The position numbers and the translations under genes were made by a program. Below the pieces are notes generated by a model. The model worked only from the letters and a program-made list of their open reading frames with translations, was not told the origin of the DNA and searched no databases. A stretch of 64,000 bases of DNA from Micromonospora sp. WMMD961 (lineage in GTDB: Bacteria > Actinomycetota > Actinomycetes > Mycobacteriales > Micromonosporaceae): assembly GCF_029626145.1 (NCBI RefSeq), contig NZ_JARUBJ010000002.1, positions 4,499,501 through 4,563,500 on the forward strand, read 5' to 3'. Shown piece after piece: positions 1-8,204 of this stretch (position 1 is its first letter; each line of letters opens with the position of its first letter).

Positions 1-914
1 ACCCGTAGGAGTTCCCGGTGCAGTGGGTGGAACAGCCTCTGCGGTCGGCGAAGTGTGTCGAGCACCGGCCTGGTCGCGGTCGGTGCGGCCAGATTGGCGG
101 CCGGCGCAACGCCGGGCGTCTCACCCGAGGACTGGTCCTCGGCTGCCGGTGGGGTGCCAGGCCCGGGACGTAACACCAGATCGGCCGCGAGGTCGGTGTT
201 GCGTTGACGCGGACGGGGCAGGCCCTGGCTGGGCAGGGTCACCGCCAGGTGCCGGTACACGGCGCTCAAGGTGAGGTCGTCCCCGTCGGGATGGCCGTCG
301 CGCACCGGTGGCCCGTGCCGAAGCAGGCTCAACAGCTCGCCGGTGAACGCCGTGTGCTCCGCGCCGACCGGGGCGATGGCGGCGACGTTGTCGGAGGTGG
401 CGGTCAGGGTGAACGTCCCCTGGATCTCGCTACGGTCGGCCAGCCCGTTCTCCACGTCGGCGGCGGACATGGTGTTGAGCGCGCGGCCCGCGAAGCAGCA
501 GTCGAGGATCAAGACCCTGGTACGCGCGGGGCTGTCCCGCATCGCGTCCCGGATCCAGTTGAACGGGATCGCCGTGTACTTCAGCCAGTCCGGTCGGGGG
601 TTCGTGCCCGACAGCGCGAGAAACAGCTCCCCGTTGTCGTCCAGCAGCCCATGGCCGGCGTAGTAGACCAACAACAGGTCCTCAGCCTCGCCGCAGCGTT
701 CGGCGATGGTCACGCCTGCCTCGCCCGGATGCGAAAGGTCGAGGAGCTGCGTGCAGCGTTCGCCGGCGACCAGGTCGACCGGCCCGGTGGTGACCAGCCG
801 GGCCAGCTCGGTCACGTTCGCCCGCACGGCCGGCAGATCCTCCAGCGCCTGTTGGCTGTGCGTGGCGGTGCCGATCAGCAGCGCGGTCGACCTGGTCGGG
901 TCTGGACGACTCAC
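1..914 (-). CDS. Caspase-like peptidase (C14 family), 3' end cut by window edge
   Basis: Partial gene read on the minus strand from a GTG at 914; it stays open to base 1 (over 300 codons). The catalytic pair of the caspase/metacaspase fold is visible: His88 in YYAGHG and Cys140 in LDCCFAG, each after a hydrophobic strand. After the peptidase domain (roughly residues 8-240) comes a Pro/Ala/Thr-rich linker that runs off the window. The GTG overlaps the TGA of the upstream EACC1 gene (GTGA), so the two are probably translationally coupled. Such peptidases cleave after Asp or basic residues; the substrate is unknown. Bacterial caspases beside EACC1 are established effectors of NTP-dependent conflict systems. 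That this copy triggers cell suicide or immunity is inference, and the rest of the system would lie to the left of the window. Confidence 0.85.
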   Translation of the reverse strand, partial: MSRPDPTRSTALLIGTATHSQQALEDLPAVRANVTELARLVTTGPVDLVAGERCTQLLDLSHPGEAGVTIAERCGEAEDLLLVYYAGHGLLDDNGELFLALSGTNPRPDWLKYTAIPFNWIRDAMRDSPARTRVLILDCCFAGRALNTMSAADVENGLADRSEIQGTFTLTATSDNVAAIAPVGAEHTAFTGELLSLLRHGPPVRDGHPDGDDLTLSAVYRHLAVTLPSQGLPRPRQRNTDLAADLVLRPGPGTPPAAEDQSSGETPGVAPAANLAAPTATRPVLDTLRRPQRLFHPLHRELLR

Positions 915-1327
915 CTGTCGTTCGTCTCGACCGGCGGTTCGTGCTCGGCCAGAGCGCGGACGGCAGCCTCGATGAGCGCGGTGACCTGGTCCATGTCGCG
1001 AGCCCGGCGGACATCCAACTCGGCCGACGACCCGCCAGGAAGGGTCAGCTTCACCGTCACGTCCTCGCGACGGTGGGTCAGCCAGCCGGCGATCGACTGA
1101 ACCAGCACCATCACCGCGCCGCCACTGCCGACCGCCACCAACAGCACGTCGGTGGCCCCGGCCGACATCTCGTCGGGCCGAGGCGTCGAACCGGGCGCGG
1201 GCGCGGCGGTCACGTGCCCGCGGAGCCGGTCCTCGGCACGCAGCCAGGACGCGAGGGATCGCCGGGCATCGGCAGAGGGCAGATCCGGGTCGACCGAGAG
1301 CGTGATCGTCTCCTGAGAAGCGGGCAC
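911..1327 (-). CDS. EACC1 (effector-associated constant component 1) protein
   Basis: 138 residues, GTG start at 1327 with a strong GAAGGAG ribosome site upstream. The layout fits EACC1: an N-terminal beta strand segment (ITLSVDPD), a charged helix (SLASWLRAEDRLRG), one membrane or buried hydrophobic helix at about residues 60-83, and a C-terminal ferredoxin-like half (DVTVKLTLPGGSSAELDV, then a helix). EACC1 proteins are small constant partners found beside variable effectors such as caspases and trypsins in actinobacterial and cyanobacterial conflict systems. They are thought to hold or sense the effector, possibly at the membrane. The family call rests on the motif layout plus the adjoining caspase gene, which it overlaps by four bases; I could not run a profile search. 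Confidence 0.75.
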   Translation of the reverse strand: MPASQETITLSVDPDLPSADARRSLASWLRAEDRLRGHVTAAPAPGSTPRPDEMSAGATDVLLVAVGSGGAVMVLVQSIAGWLTHRREDVTVKLTLPGGSSAELDVRRARDMDQVTALIEAAVRALAEHEPPVETNDR

Positions 1328-1901
1328 CGTCTTCTCCTTCCGGCGAAGGCAAACCCCACTTCCTCATCCTGCCAGCCGGTGTCGCCTTCGGGCAGCCCCA
1401 CAGGATGGGCTCGTACACGTACCCGCTGGACTCGTCCGCCGCCGGGTTCACCTTCACCCTGCTCGGCAGACCCGCTAGGTGCTCGGCAAGCGGTGGAGGC
1501 TGGACTTGATCCGCTCTTCCGGGCGTACAACGAAAATGGTCTGCACCTGGTGTGCCAACGCGTTGGAGGACCCGAGACCCGGCGGACGCGTACGTAGCGG
1601 GTCGCCCCTCTCAGCGAGCACTCTGCACCGCCTGGACCCCCGCCAGCTTGCCCCGGGGCCGGCGGCGGAGGCAAAGTTCGGACCCTTTGGAGTTGATGTC
1701 GTTGACGAATCAGGCGGCAGGGCCATCGGTGATTCGTTTGCGACATCAGCTCCGAAGCGACTCAGCGAGTGGTTCGGGGAGCGTGTTCGGGACAGACATC
1801 GACGCTGACGTTCCTTCACCCACGTCTATGCGCTGACAACTGGCCGCCGAATTCGTCCTGGAAGGGCACCAGATACAACGGTGGTGGTGCCGGGACTTCG
1901 A
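1328..1901. other. 574-bp stretch with no convincing gene
   Basis: Apart from the EACC1 ribosome site and presumably its promoter at the left end, I see no open frame with actinobacterial codon bias. Short frames exist on both strands around 1340-1500 and 1700-1830, but they lack start signals and recognisable motifs. The composition is slightly less GC-rich than the neighbours. It may be degenerate DNA left between two accessory units. Confidence 0.5.
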
Positions 1902-2750
1902 TCATCTGGGACCCAGAGCGTGAACGCTGACGGCCGACCCCGTCGCCGCCCTACGGCTTGCGGCCGACGCCGCTGTAGCCGGTGCGGGCGACCTCGGGTC
2001 ATCGGTGGCCGGCGGCTCGGTGTACGGCCACATGTTGACCAGTCCGGGCGGTTCGAGGATGAAGTCGCCGAAGAACTCGGAGATGTCGGCGTGGCCACGC
2101 GGCACGAAGGGGCTGTTCGCCCGCGCGTAGATCGCAGAGATCCGGGCCATCAGGTCCGGGTGCGTGTCGGTGCTGGCGTGCGAGAACGCCAGGTAGCTGC
2201 CGGGGACGAGCGCGTCGCGGTAGGTGGCCACGATCCGCTGCGGATCCTGCTCGTCGGGCACCAGGTGCAGCACGAACATCATCAGCACCGCGACCGGGCT
2301 TTCGAGGTCGATCGCGGCGCTGATCTCCGGGTGGCCGAGAACCTGCTCGGGGTCGCGCAGGTCGGCCTGCACCACCGACACCGCCTTCGAGTCGGCGAGC
2401 AGGGCGCGGCCGTGCGCGCAGACCACCGGATCGTTGTCGACGTAGACGACCCGCACGTCGGGGTCGATGCGGTGCGCGATCTCGTGGACGTTGTCGCGGG
2501 TCGGCAGCCCGGACCCGAGGTCGAGGATCTGCCGAACGCCCCGCTCCTGCACGAGATGCCGGACCGTCCGGGCGATCAGCTCACGGCCCTGCCGGGCGGC
2601 CTCGGGCATCCACGGCGCCACCTGCAACACCATCTCGGCGGCGGCCCGGTCGGCGGCGAAGTTGTCCTTGCCTCCGAGGTAGTAGTCGAACATCCGCGCC
2701 GCGTTCGGCCTGTCCGGTTGCCAGCCGGTCTCGGGTTGTGACTGCGTCAT
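1902..2750 (-). CDS. DUF574 (Methyltransf_19) SAM-dependent methyltransferase, C-terminus frameshifted
   Basis: ATG at 2750 is chosen because GGGGGAGAGG lies just upstream. The protein has the DUF574 hallmarks: NAARMFDYYLGGKDNF near the N-terminus, the SAM-binding loop ILDLGSGLPT, VVYVDNDPVV, and LMMFVLHLVPDE. The second copy at 50176-50973 shares all of these. The family normally ends in a Gly-Arg-Lys-Pro type tail. Here that tail (PEVARTGYSGVGRKP, then TAG at 1951-1953) is present but in another frame, starting at the CCC run at 1996-1998. One missing base there sends translation into an unrelated Ala/Arg-rich tail ending at 1902. The substrate is unknown for the whole family. The gene sits alone, with a strong hairpin downstream of the next gene. 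Confidence 0.85.
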   Translation of the reverse strand: MTQSQPETGWQPDRPNAARMFDYYLGGKDNFAADRAAAEMVLQVAPWMPEAARQGRELIARTVRHLVQERGVRQILDLGSGLPTRDNVHEIAHRIDPDVRVVYVDNDPVVCAHGRALLADSKAVSVVQADLRDPEQVLGHPEISAAIDLESPVAVLMMFVLHLVPDEQDPQRIVATYRDALVPGSYLAFSHASTDTHPDLMARISAIYARANSPFVPRGHADISEFFGDFILEPPGLVNMWPYTEPPATDDPRSPAPATAASAASRRAATGSAVSVHALGPR

Positions 2751-2826
2751 GAGCGAACACCTCTCCCCCGTCCGGTCCCGCAGCATAACGTCCACCATGA
2801 ACAGTCACCGGCCCGGCGGGCCCGGT

Positions 2827-2861
2827 GCACCGGCTGACGCGGTCAACGCGCCAGCCGGTGC
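2827..2861 (-). terminator. Rho-independent-type hairpin after the GH-A hydrolase
   Basis: GCACCGGCTG at 2827-2836 pairs exactly with CAGCCGGTGC at 2852-2861, and the loop can form further GCG/CGC pairs. It lies 15 bases past the stop of the minus-strand hydrolase. It lacks a long U tract, as is common in high-GC actinobacteria. Confidence 0.65.
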
Positions 2862-2875
2862 GCCCGACGGTCGCG

Positions 2876-4939
2876 TCAGTCGGCGGCGCAGACCGTGCCG
2901 TTGAGCGTGAACGCCGTGGGCAGCACGTTCGGCCCGCCGTACGCGCCGACGAAGCCGGCGCTCACGCTGCCGCCGGCGGCGATCTGCCGGTTGTCGTCGG
3001 TGGGCGTGACCCGCACGGCGGTACCGACCTGTTCCCAGGTGGCGCTCCACCCACTGCTCACCTGTTGCCAACCGGTGGGCCAGGTCCAGGTGAGCGTCCA
3101 GCCGTCGATCGGGCTGGTCCGGTTGTTGACGATCTCGACGCCACCGATGTAACCGTTGCCCCAGTCGTTGTTGGTGGTGAAGCGGACGGTGCACGCGCTG
3201 ACGGTCGGGCTGCCGGTGGCGAAGGTGAGCGGCGGCGAGGCCCAGGACACCCGGCCGGCGGTGTCGCGGGCCAGCACGTTGACGGTGTACCTGCTGCCTG
3301 GCACCAGGTTGCCGACGGTGAACGAGGTGGACGCGGTCTCGCCGAGCTGCTCGCTGACGCCGCCGGTCTGCCGGTACACCTCGTACTTGGCGATCGGGCT
3401 GGCGCCCGGGGTGGCCGCCGGCCAGGAGATCGTCGCGGCACGGTCGGTGACGCCGCCAACGGTCGGCCGGCCCGGGGCCGAGGGCCGCCCGGCGGTCGCG
3501 CCGGCCGGTCGCAACACGAGCGTGGTCAACGAGTACGCCGGCAGCGTACGGCTGGTCGCGGAGCCGTTCTGGGTGGTGGCGATGCCGGTGGCACCGTTGG
3601 TGAGGGTGGACACCGTCGGCGCGGCGGCGGACGGGGTGAACCCGGCGTAGTCGACGGTGACCGGGTGGGCGTTGTCCGGGTCCTTGTTGAGCAGCAGCAG
3701 CGCGAGGTCGCCGTTGCCCCGCCGGACGGCGTGGGCCGTGACCAGCGGCTCGTCGGTGCCGGCGCGGACGAACTGGTCACCGGTCTTCGCGAAGAGCTTC
3801 ATCATGGTCAGCCCGTGGTACGGCGCGAACGGTGTGTTCAGTGGCGGCTCGCAGACCGAGCCGTCCTCGGTGCAGGTGCCGCTGGAGAGCATCCCGAAGT
3901 CGTTGTAGTCGGTCTGCCCGGCCACCTGCGACACCGCGCCGATCCCGTTGTGCACGTTCCACCAGTGTGCGGTGAAGACGCCGTTCGCCAGGAGCGCGCT
4001 GTACGCGTCGGCCAGGAAGAGCGCGGCCGGCTGCGTGTTCCGTCCGGCGTCGACGTTCAACTCGGTGAAGCTGATGCCGATGCGGTCGGCGTTCGGGCCC
4101 GCGTACCGGGTGAGTTGCTGCCGCAGCAGGTAGGTCGCGTCGGGCAGGTGGTCGGTGCGGGCCAGCGAATCGGCGGCGGAGCCACCCGGGTACCAGTGCA
4201 CGTCCACGAAGTCGATCTTCGGACCGGCGATGGAGAGCACTGTCTGGTTCCACGGGCCCGGGTCACTGCCGGCGGTGATGCCGTCCGGCCAGTTTCCCGG
4301 CATGGTCAGCACCGCGCCGACCTTGATGCTCGGGTCGACCGCCTTCATCGCGTCGGCGTACTCGACGACAAGCCTCGCGTACTGTGTCGCGCTCTTGTCC
4401 GGGTGGTCGTCGGCCTCCCACGCGGACCCGTAGTGGCCGTTGCCGTAGTTCTCGTTGCCGATCGTCCAGTACCGCGCGCCGTAGCGCTTGGTGACGTTCG
4501 CGTAGCGCACCCAGTCGGCAGCCTCCGCAGCCGTGCCGGTGCCGTAGTTCGCGATGATCATCGGCTGCGCGCCGACCCGCCGGACCGCCGCCATGAAGGT
4601 GTCGAAGTCGGTCCCCGGTGCGACGTAACCGCCGGGCGCGGTGTGGTCCTTCCAGTGGTAGATGTCGGCGTACGAACCGCCGGGGTAGCGCATCATCTGC
4701 ACACCGGCGTCGCGGAGCAGGTCAGACGTCTCGGCGGTGCCGAGGTTCTGGTCCCAGATGGCGTGGTTGACGCCCAACGCGGTGGCGGGCACGGTGGCCA
4801 TGCCCGCGCGGGCGTCGACGGTGACGGCGACCGGGTCGGCCGCCGCGCTGGCAGTCGGGGCGTCGATGCCGGACAGCGCGGTCGCGGCGAGCAGCAAACT
4901 CGCCAGGAGGGACGCGCGCCTCTTCTGTTGGATGCGCAT
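2876..4939 (-). CDS. Secreted GH51-like alpha-L-arabinofuranosidase with FN3 and CBM2
   Basis: 687 residues from ATG 4939 (GAAGGA nine bases upstream). An export signal (RIQQKRRAS, hydrophobic core, cleavage near ASA at 30-32) is followed by a clan GH-A TIM barrel at about 35-490. The likely acid/base is Glu163 in IGNENYG and the likely nucleophile Glu293 in SFTELN. A fibronectin type III domain (about 498-585) and a C-terminal family 2 cellulose-binding module (about 588-687, with paired cysteines and NDWGNGYIGGVEIVNN) follow. It would remove arabinose side chains from arabinoxylan outside the cell while bound to cellulose or xylan. The GH51-like assignment is from motif layout; other clan GH-A families such as GH39 are possible. 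Context with a LacI repressor, sugar importer and GH43 supports a hemicellulose role. Confidence 0.75.
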   Translation of the reverse strand: MRIQQKRRASLLASLLLAATALSGIDAPTASAAADPVAVTVDARAGMATVPATALGVNHAIWDQNLGTAETSDLLRDAGVQMMRYPGGSYADIYHWKDHTAPGGYVAPGTDFDTFMAAVRRVGAQPMIIANYGTGTAAEAADWVRYANVTKRYGARYWTIGNENYGNGHYGSAWEADDHPDKSATQYARLVVEYADAMKAVDPSIKVGAVLTMPGNWPDGITAGSDPGPWNQTVLSIAGPKIDFVDVHWYPGGSAADSLARTDHLPDATYLLRQQLTRYAGPNADRIGISFTELNVDAGRNTQPAALFLADAYSALLANGVFTAHWWNVHNGIGAVSQVAGQTDYNDFGMLSSGTCTEDGSVCEPPLNTPFAPYHGLTMMKLFAKTGDQFVRAGTDEPLVTAHAVRRGNGDLALLLLNKDPDNAHPVTVDYAGFTPSAAAPTVSTLTNGATGIATTQNGSATSRTLPAYSLTTLVLRPAGATAGRPSAPGRPTVGGVTDRAATISWPAATPGASPIAKYEVYRQTGGVSEQLGETASTSFTVGNLVPGSRYTVNVLARDTAGRVSWASPPLTFATGSPTVSACTVRFTTNNDWGNGYIGGVEIVNNRTSPIDGWTLTWTWPTGWQQVSSGWSATWEQVGTAVRVTPTDDNRQIAAGGSVSAGFVGAYGGPNVLPTAFTLNGTVCAAD

Positions 4940-5251
4940 GGGCTGGGTTCCTTCGCGGGTATGAGGGGACGACGGACCTCGGCGGCCCACCGCTCGTGTC
5001 ACCCGTCCCCCCGGATCCGTACCGGATCCCGGTTGCCCATCGGACGGACATCAGCCCCGCGCGCACAGCTTGTCATCGACGCACAAGAATGTCATGGGCG
5101 TATCGCGGACCTCAAGGGCGATGCCGGTGAACGACCTCGACGCACGGTCCGAATAGGCTTTCCGGATGCGGGGACGTTTCGGTGTGGCGCGGTGGTACGA
5201 GGAGCACCGGCGGTTCGTCCGCCGTACTCTGCGACGAGCCGCGCGGCGCGG
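4940..5251. promoter_or_regulatory. Upstream region of the secreted hydrolase
   Basis: No gene. It must hold the leader and perhaps a promoter of the hydrolase gene. CCGGATCC occurs twice (5011-5018 and 5022-5029) with an 11-bp period, one helical turn, and could be an operator. A small hairpin CGGCGG/CCGCCG at 5208-5224 lies just past the LacI gene and may end its transcript. Confidence 0.35.
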
Positions 5252-6268
5252 TCAGCGGGGTGGCGCGGCGCTGTCGCGGACGATCAACTCGGTGGCGAGT
5301 TCCACCCGAGGGCTTTCGGTCTTCTCGCCGCCGGCGAGGCGCAGGACGGTCCGCGCGGCCAGCATGCCCATCTCGGCGAGGGGTTGGCGGACGGTGGTCA
5401 GCGGCGGCGAGCACCACCGAACCTCCGGCAGATCGTCGAAGCCGACCACGCTGATGTCGTCGGGCACCCGTAGGCCGCGTTTGCGGACCGCCTCGTAGAC
5501 GCCGAGTGCCATCTGGTCGCTGGAGGCGAAGATGGCGGTGGGTGGGTCGGGCAGGGACAGCAACTGCAGACCCGCGCTGAACCCGGACTCGTGGTAGAAG
5601 TTGCCCGGCCGGATGAGGGCGTCGTCGACGGGGATGTCGGCGGCGCCGAGGGCGGCCCGGTAGCCGTCCATCCGGGCCCGGCTGCACATCAGGTGCGGTG
5701 GGCCGGCGATGAAACCGATCCGGCGGTGCCCCAGGCTGATCAGGTACTGGTTGGCGCTCAGACTGCCCGCCCAGTTGGTGGCGCCGATGGTGGGTGACTC
5801 CTGAGGGTCCACGCCGGCGGGGTCGATGATGACGACCGGCAGGTGCAGCCGGCGCAGCTCGGCCTGCAGCGGCGGGTTCACCATCGAGGTCACGAAGATG
5901 ACGCCCTCGGTGGAGCGCGTGCGCATGTTGTCGAGCCACTGCTTGGCCGAGGAGATGCGCCAGTGGATGGCCGACACGACGGTGCCGACGCCGCTGCTCT
6001 GACCGACGTCCTCCACCCCGCGGATGATTTCCACGGCCCACGGGCTGTCCAGGTCGTTGAAGACCAGGTCGATGAGGGCCGCGTCGGTACGCCGGGCCGG
6101 TGACCGGCGACGGTACCCGTGCCGGTTGAGCAGCGCCTCGACGCGTTCCCGGGTGTCGGGAGCGACGTCGGAGCGGCCGTTGATGACCCGGGAGACCGTG
6201 GGCACGGAGACACCCGCCAACCGCGCGATCATGGCGATGGTGACGTTTCGGCCGTTCTCCGCGCCCAC
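5252..6268 (-). CDS. LacI-family transcriptional repressor
   Basis: 338 residues, GTG start at 6268 after GAGGGGGG. The N-terminal helix-turn-helix and hinge are typical (TIAMIARLAGVSVPTVSRVI at about 10-29), followed by a periplasmic-binding-protein-like ligand domain with the family signatures LGHRRIGFIAGP, AIFASSDQMALGVYEA and DISVVGFDDLPE. It lies 52 bp after the permease genes on the same strand, so it is probably the last or internal gene of the importer operon and senses the sugar taken up. Likely targets are the operator-like repeats between 9573 and 9729 and the region upstream of 4939. The inducer is probably an arabino- or xylo-oligosaccharide, which is inference from the neighbouring hydrolases. 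Confidence 0.92.
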   Translation of the reverse strand: MGAENGRNVTIAMIARLAGVSVPTVSRVINGRSDVAPDTRERVEALLNRHGYRRRSPARRTDAALIDLVFNDLDSPWAVEIIRGVEDVGQSSGVGTVVSAIHWRISSAKQWLDNMRTRSTEGVIFVTSMVNPPLQAELRRLHLPVVIIDPAGVDPQESPTIGATNWAGSLSANQYLISLGHRRIGFIAGPPHLMCSRARMDGYRAALGAADIPVDDALIRPGNFYHESGFSAGLQLLSLPDPPTAIFASSDQMALGVYEAVRKRGLRVPDDISVVGFDDLPEVRWCSPPLTTVRQPLAEMGMLAARTVLRLAGGEKTESPRVELATELIVRDSAAPPR

Positions 6269-6320
6269 GATCCCCCCTCGTCGTACCGGAAGCTTCAGGT
6301 CTGCTCGCGGTGCTGCAATG

Positions 6321-7157
6321 TCATCCCTTGACGCTGCCGGTCAGGCCGCCGATGAGTTGGCGTTCGGCCACCGCGTAGAAGCCCAGGGCCGGAAGCATGG
6401 ACAGCACGACGTACGCGAGCACCCGGGCGGTGTCGTCGGCGTACTGGCCCTGGAACGCCTGGACCCCGACCGGGAGGGTCCACCAACTCTGGTCGCTGAA
6501 GACGACCAGCGGGAGCATGAAGTTGTTCCAGCTGGTCACGATCGCCAGGACCGAGACGGTGGCCAGGGCGGGACGGGCCATTGGCAGCAGGACCTTCCAG
6601 AAGAACCCGAAGGGGCCGCAGCCGTCGAGGACGGCGGCCTCCTCGACCTCGGCCGGGATGGTCCGGAAGAACTGGCGCAGGATGATGATGGTGATCGGCA
6701 GCCCGAAGGCGGCCTGGGGCAGGATGACACCGAGCGGGTTGTCCAGCAGGCCGACGCTGCGCAACAGCACGAACAGCGGCAGGATGGCCACGGCGAACGG
6801 GAACATCAGGCCGATCGCGAACAGCGTCACCAGGAACTCGCGGCCCCGGAAGGCGTAGCGGGCGAAGACGAACGCGGCCATCGCCGCCGCGCCGACGACG
6901 ATGAAGGTGCTGCTCACGGCGATGAGGAGACTGTTACCGAGCTGCCGCCAGAACACCCCGTTGCCCAGGATTTCGAAGTAGTTCGGCACCCACGGGTCGG
7001 GCCAGCCCAGCGGGTTGGTGGACAACTGGCCGTTGTCCTTGAAGCCGCCGAGCACGCCGAAATACACCGGCACGACGATGAGTACGCCGACGGCGATGCA
7101 GACGAGGTGCAGCACGACGCTGCGGGTCCGCTGGGCGCTGCTCGCCGTGGCGGTCAT
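6321..7157 (-). CDS. ABC sugar importer permease, MalG type
   Basis: 278 residues with six membrane segments and the inner-membrane permease signature EAA---G---------P seen as EEAAVLDGCGPFGFFWKVLLP, the loop that docks on the ATPase. Its ATG overlaps the stop of the upstream permease by four bases (7154-7157), so the two subunits are coupled. Together with the MalF-type partner and lipoprotein it forms a CUT1-type oligosaccharide importer. No ATPase gene is present here. CUT1 systems in actinobacteria commonly share one MsiK-type ATPase encoded elsewhere. Confidence 0.93.
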   Translation of the reverse strand: MTATASSAQRTRSVVLHLVCIAVGVLIVVPVYFGVLGGFKDNGQLSTNPLGWPDPWVPNYFEILGNGVFWRQLGNSLLIAVSSTFIVVGAAAMAAFVFARYAFRGREFLVTLFAIGLMFPFAVAILPLFVLLRSVGLLDNPLGVILPQAAFGLPITIIILRQFFRTIPAEVEEAAVLDGCGPFGFFWKVLLPMARPALATVSVLAIVTSWNNFMLPLVVFSDQSWWTLPVGVQAFQGQYADDTARVLAYVVLSMLPALGFYAVAERQLIGGLTGSVKG

Positions 7158-8152
7158 CGCTGGCCTCCCTGGGTGGTGATCGCGCCCGCCGTGTCACGAC
7201 GCAGGACGATGCGTTGGTAGAACAGGGCGAAGACGAGGCTCAGCAGGAACATCACGATGCTGATGGCACTCGCGTAGCCGACCTCGAAGCGACGGAAGCC
7301 GAACTGGTACATCGTGACGGCCAGCGTCTCCGAGGAGTGGATCGGCCCACCGCCGGTGAGCACCCAGACCATGTCGAACAGTTGGATGGTGCCGATGACC
7401 GACAGGAAGATGCTGATGCGGATCGTCGGGCCGAGCAGGGGCAGGGTGACGTGTCGGAACGCCTGCCAGGCGGTCGCGCCGTCGGTGACCGCGGCCTCGT
7501 GCAGCTCCTTCGGGATGCCCTGCCGGGCCGCCAGGAAGAGCATCATGTAGAGGCCGAAGTACTTCCAGGACACCACCAGGAAGACGGCGTACAGCACCGT
7601 GTCCGGGTCGGCGAAGACGGTGCCCGCGTCGGCGCCCAGCCACCGGGCGACCCCCTCCCCCAGCCCTCGGTTCGGGGAGAACACCAGGGTGAACAGGACG
7701 GCCGTGGTGACCTCGGAGAGCACGTACGGGGCGAAGAAGATCAGCCGGTAGACGGCCCGCCCGCGAAGGGGCTGGTTGAGCAGCATGGCCAGGGCCAGCG
7801 CGACAGGCAGCTGCACGACCAGGGACAGCACCACCAGCACCAGGCCACGCCACAGGTCGCCGCGGAACGTCGAGTCGCCGAAGGCACGGGTGTAGTTGTC
7901 CAACCCGATGAAGTTCTCCGGCAGGCCGAAGCCGTTCCACTTGAAGAAACTGGCGTAGGCGGCCACCACGATGGGGGCGAGGACCAGCAGTACGAACAGC
8001 GCCAGGGCAGGCGCCAGGAACACGGCGAGGACGCCACCCCGGCCCGGCCGGGGCTGGCGGCCACGCTTGCGCGCGGTGCCCGGCCCCGGTGCCGGCGGAT
8101 CGGTCGCCGTGTCGCCGCGCCTCAGGTCGGACACGGTCGATGGCCTGGTCAT
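7154..8152 (-). CDS. ABC sugar importer permease, MalF type
   Basis: 332 residues, ATG at 8152 preceded by GGAGCAGGA. A Pro/Arg-rich cytoplasmic N-terminus leads into six predicted membrane helices and the permease loop HEAAVTDGATAWQAFRHVTLP. It sits 52 bp after the binding-protein gene and overlaps the second permease by four bases. This is the usual order binding protein, F-type permease, G-type permease of carbohydrate uptake (CUT1) operons such as the xylobiose bxlEFG system of Streptomyces. Confidence 0.93.
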   Translation of the reverse strand: MTRPSTVSDLRRGDTATDPPAPGPGTARKRGRQPRPGRGGVLAVFLAPALALFVLLVLAPIVVAAYASFFKWNGFGLPENFIGLDNYTRAFGDSTFRGDLWRGLVLVVLSLVVQLPVALALAMLLNQPLRGRAVYRLIFFAPYVLSEVTTAVLFTLVFSPNRGLGEGVARWLGADAGTVFADPDTVLYAVFLVVSWKYFGLYMMLFLAARQGIPKELHEAAVTDGATAWQAFRHVTLPLLGPTIRISIFLSVIGTIQLFDMVWVLTGGGPIHSSETLAVTMYQFGFRRFEVGYASAISIVMFLLSLVFALFYQRIVLRRDTAGAITTQGGQR

Positions 8153-8204
8153 TCCTGCTCCACTCGGGTTCTACGGCCGGCTACGGACGGGTGAGAGGTC
8201 ACGA

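Noticed and set aside
204..1100. Long plus-strand frame opposite the caspase and EACC1 genes
   Set aside because: It has no ribosome site and is rich in Arg/Gly/Pro as expected for the antisense of high-GC coding DNA, while the minus strand carries intact catalytic motifs.
2825..5473. An 882-codon plus-strand open frame
   Set aside because: It is antisense to the secreted glycoside hydrolase, with no family motifs and strong Arg/Gly/Val bias.
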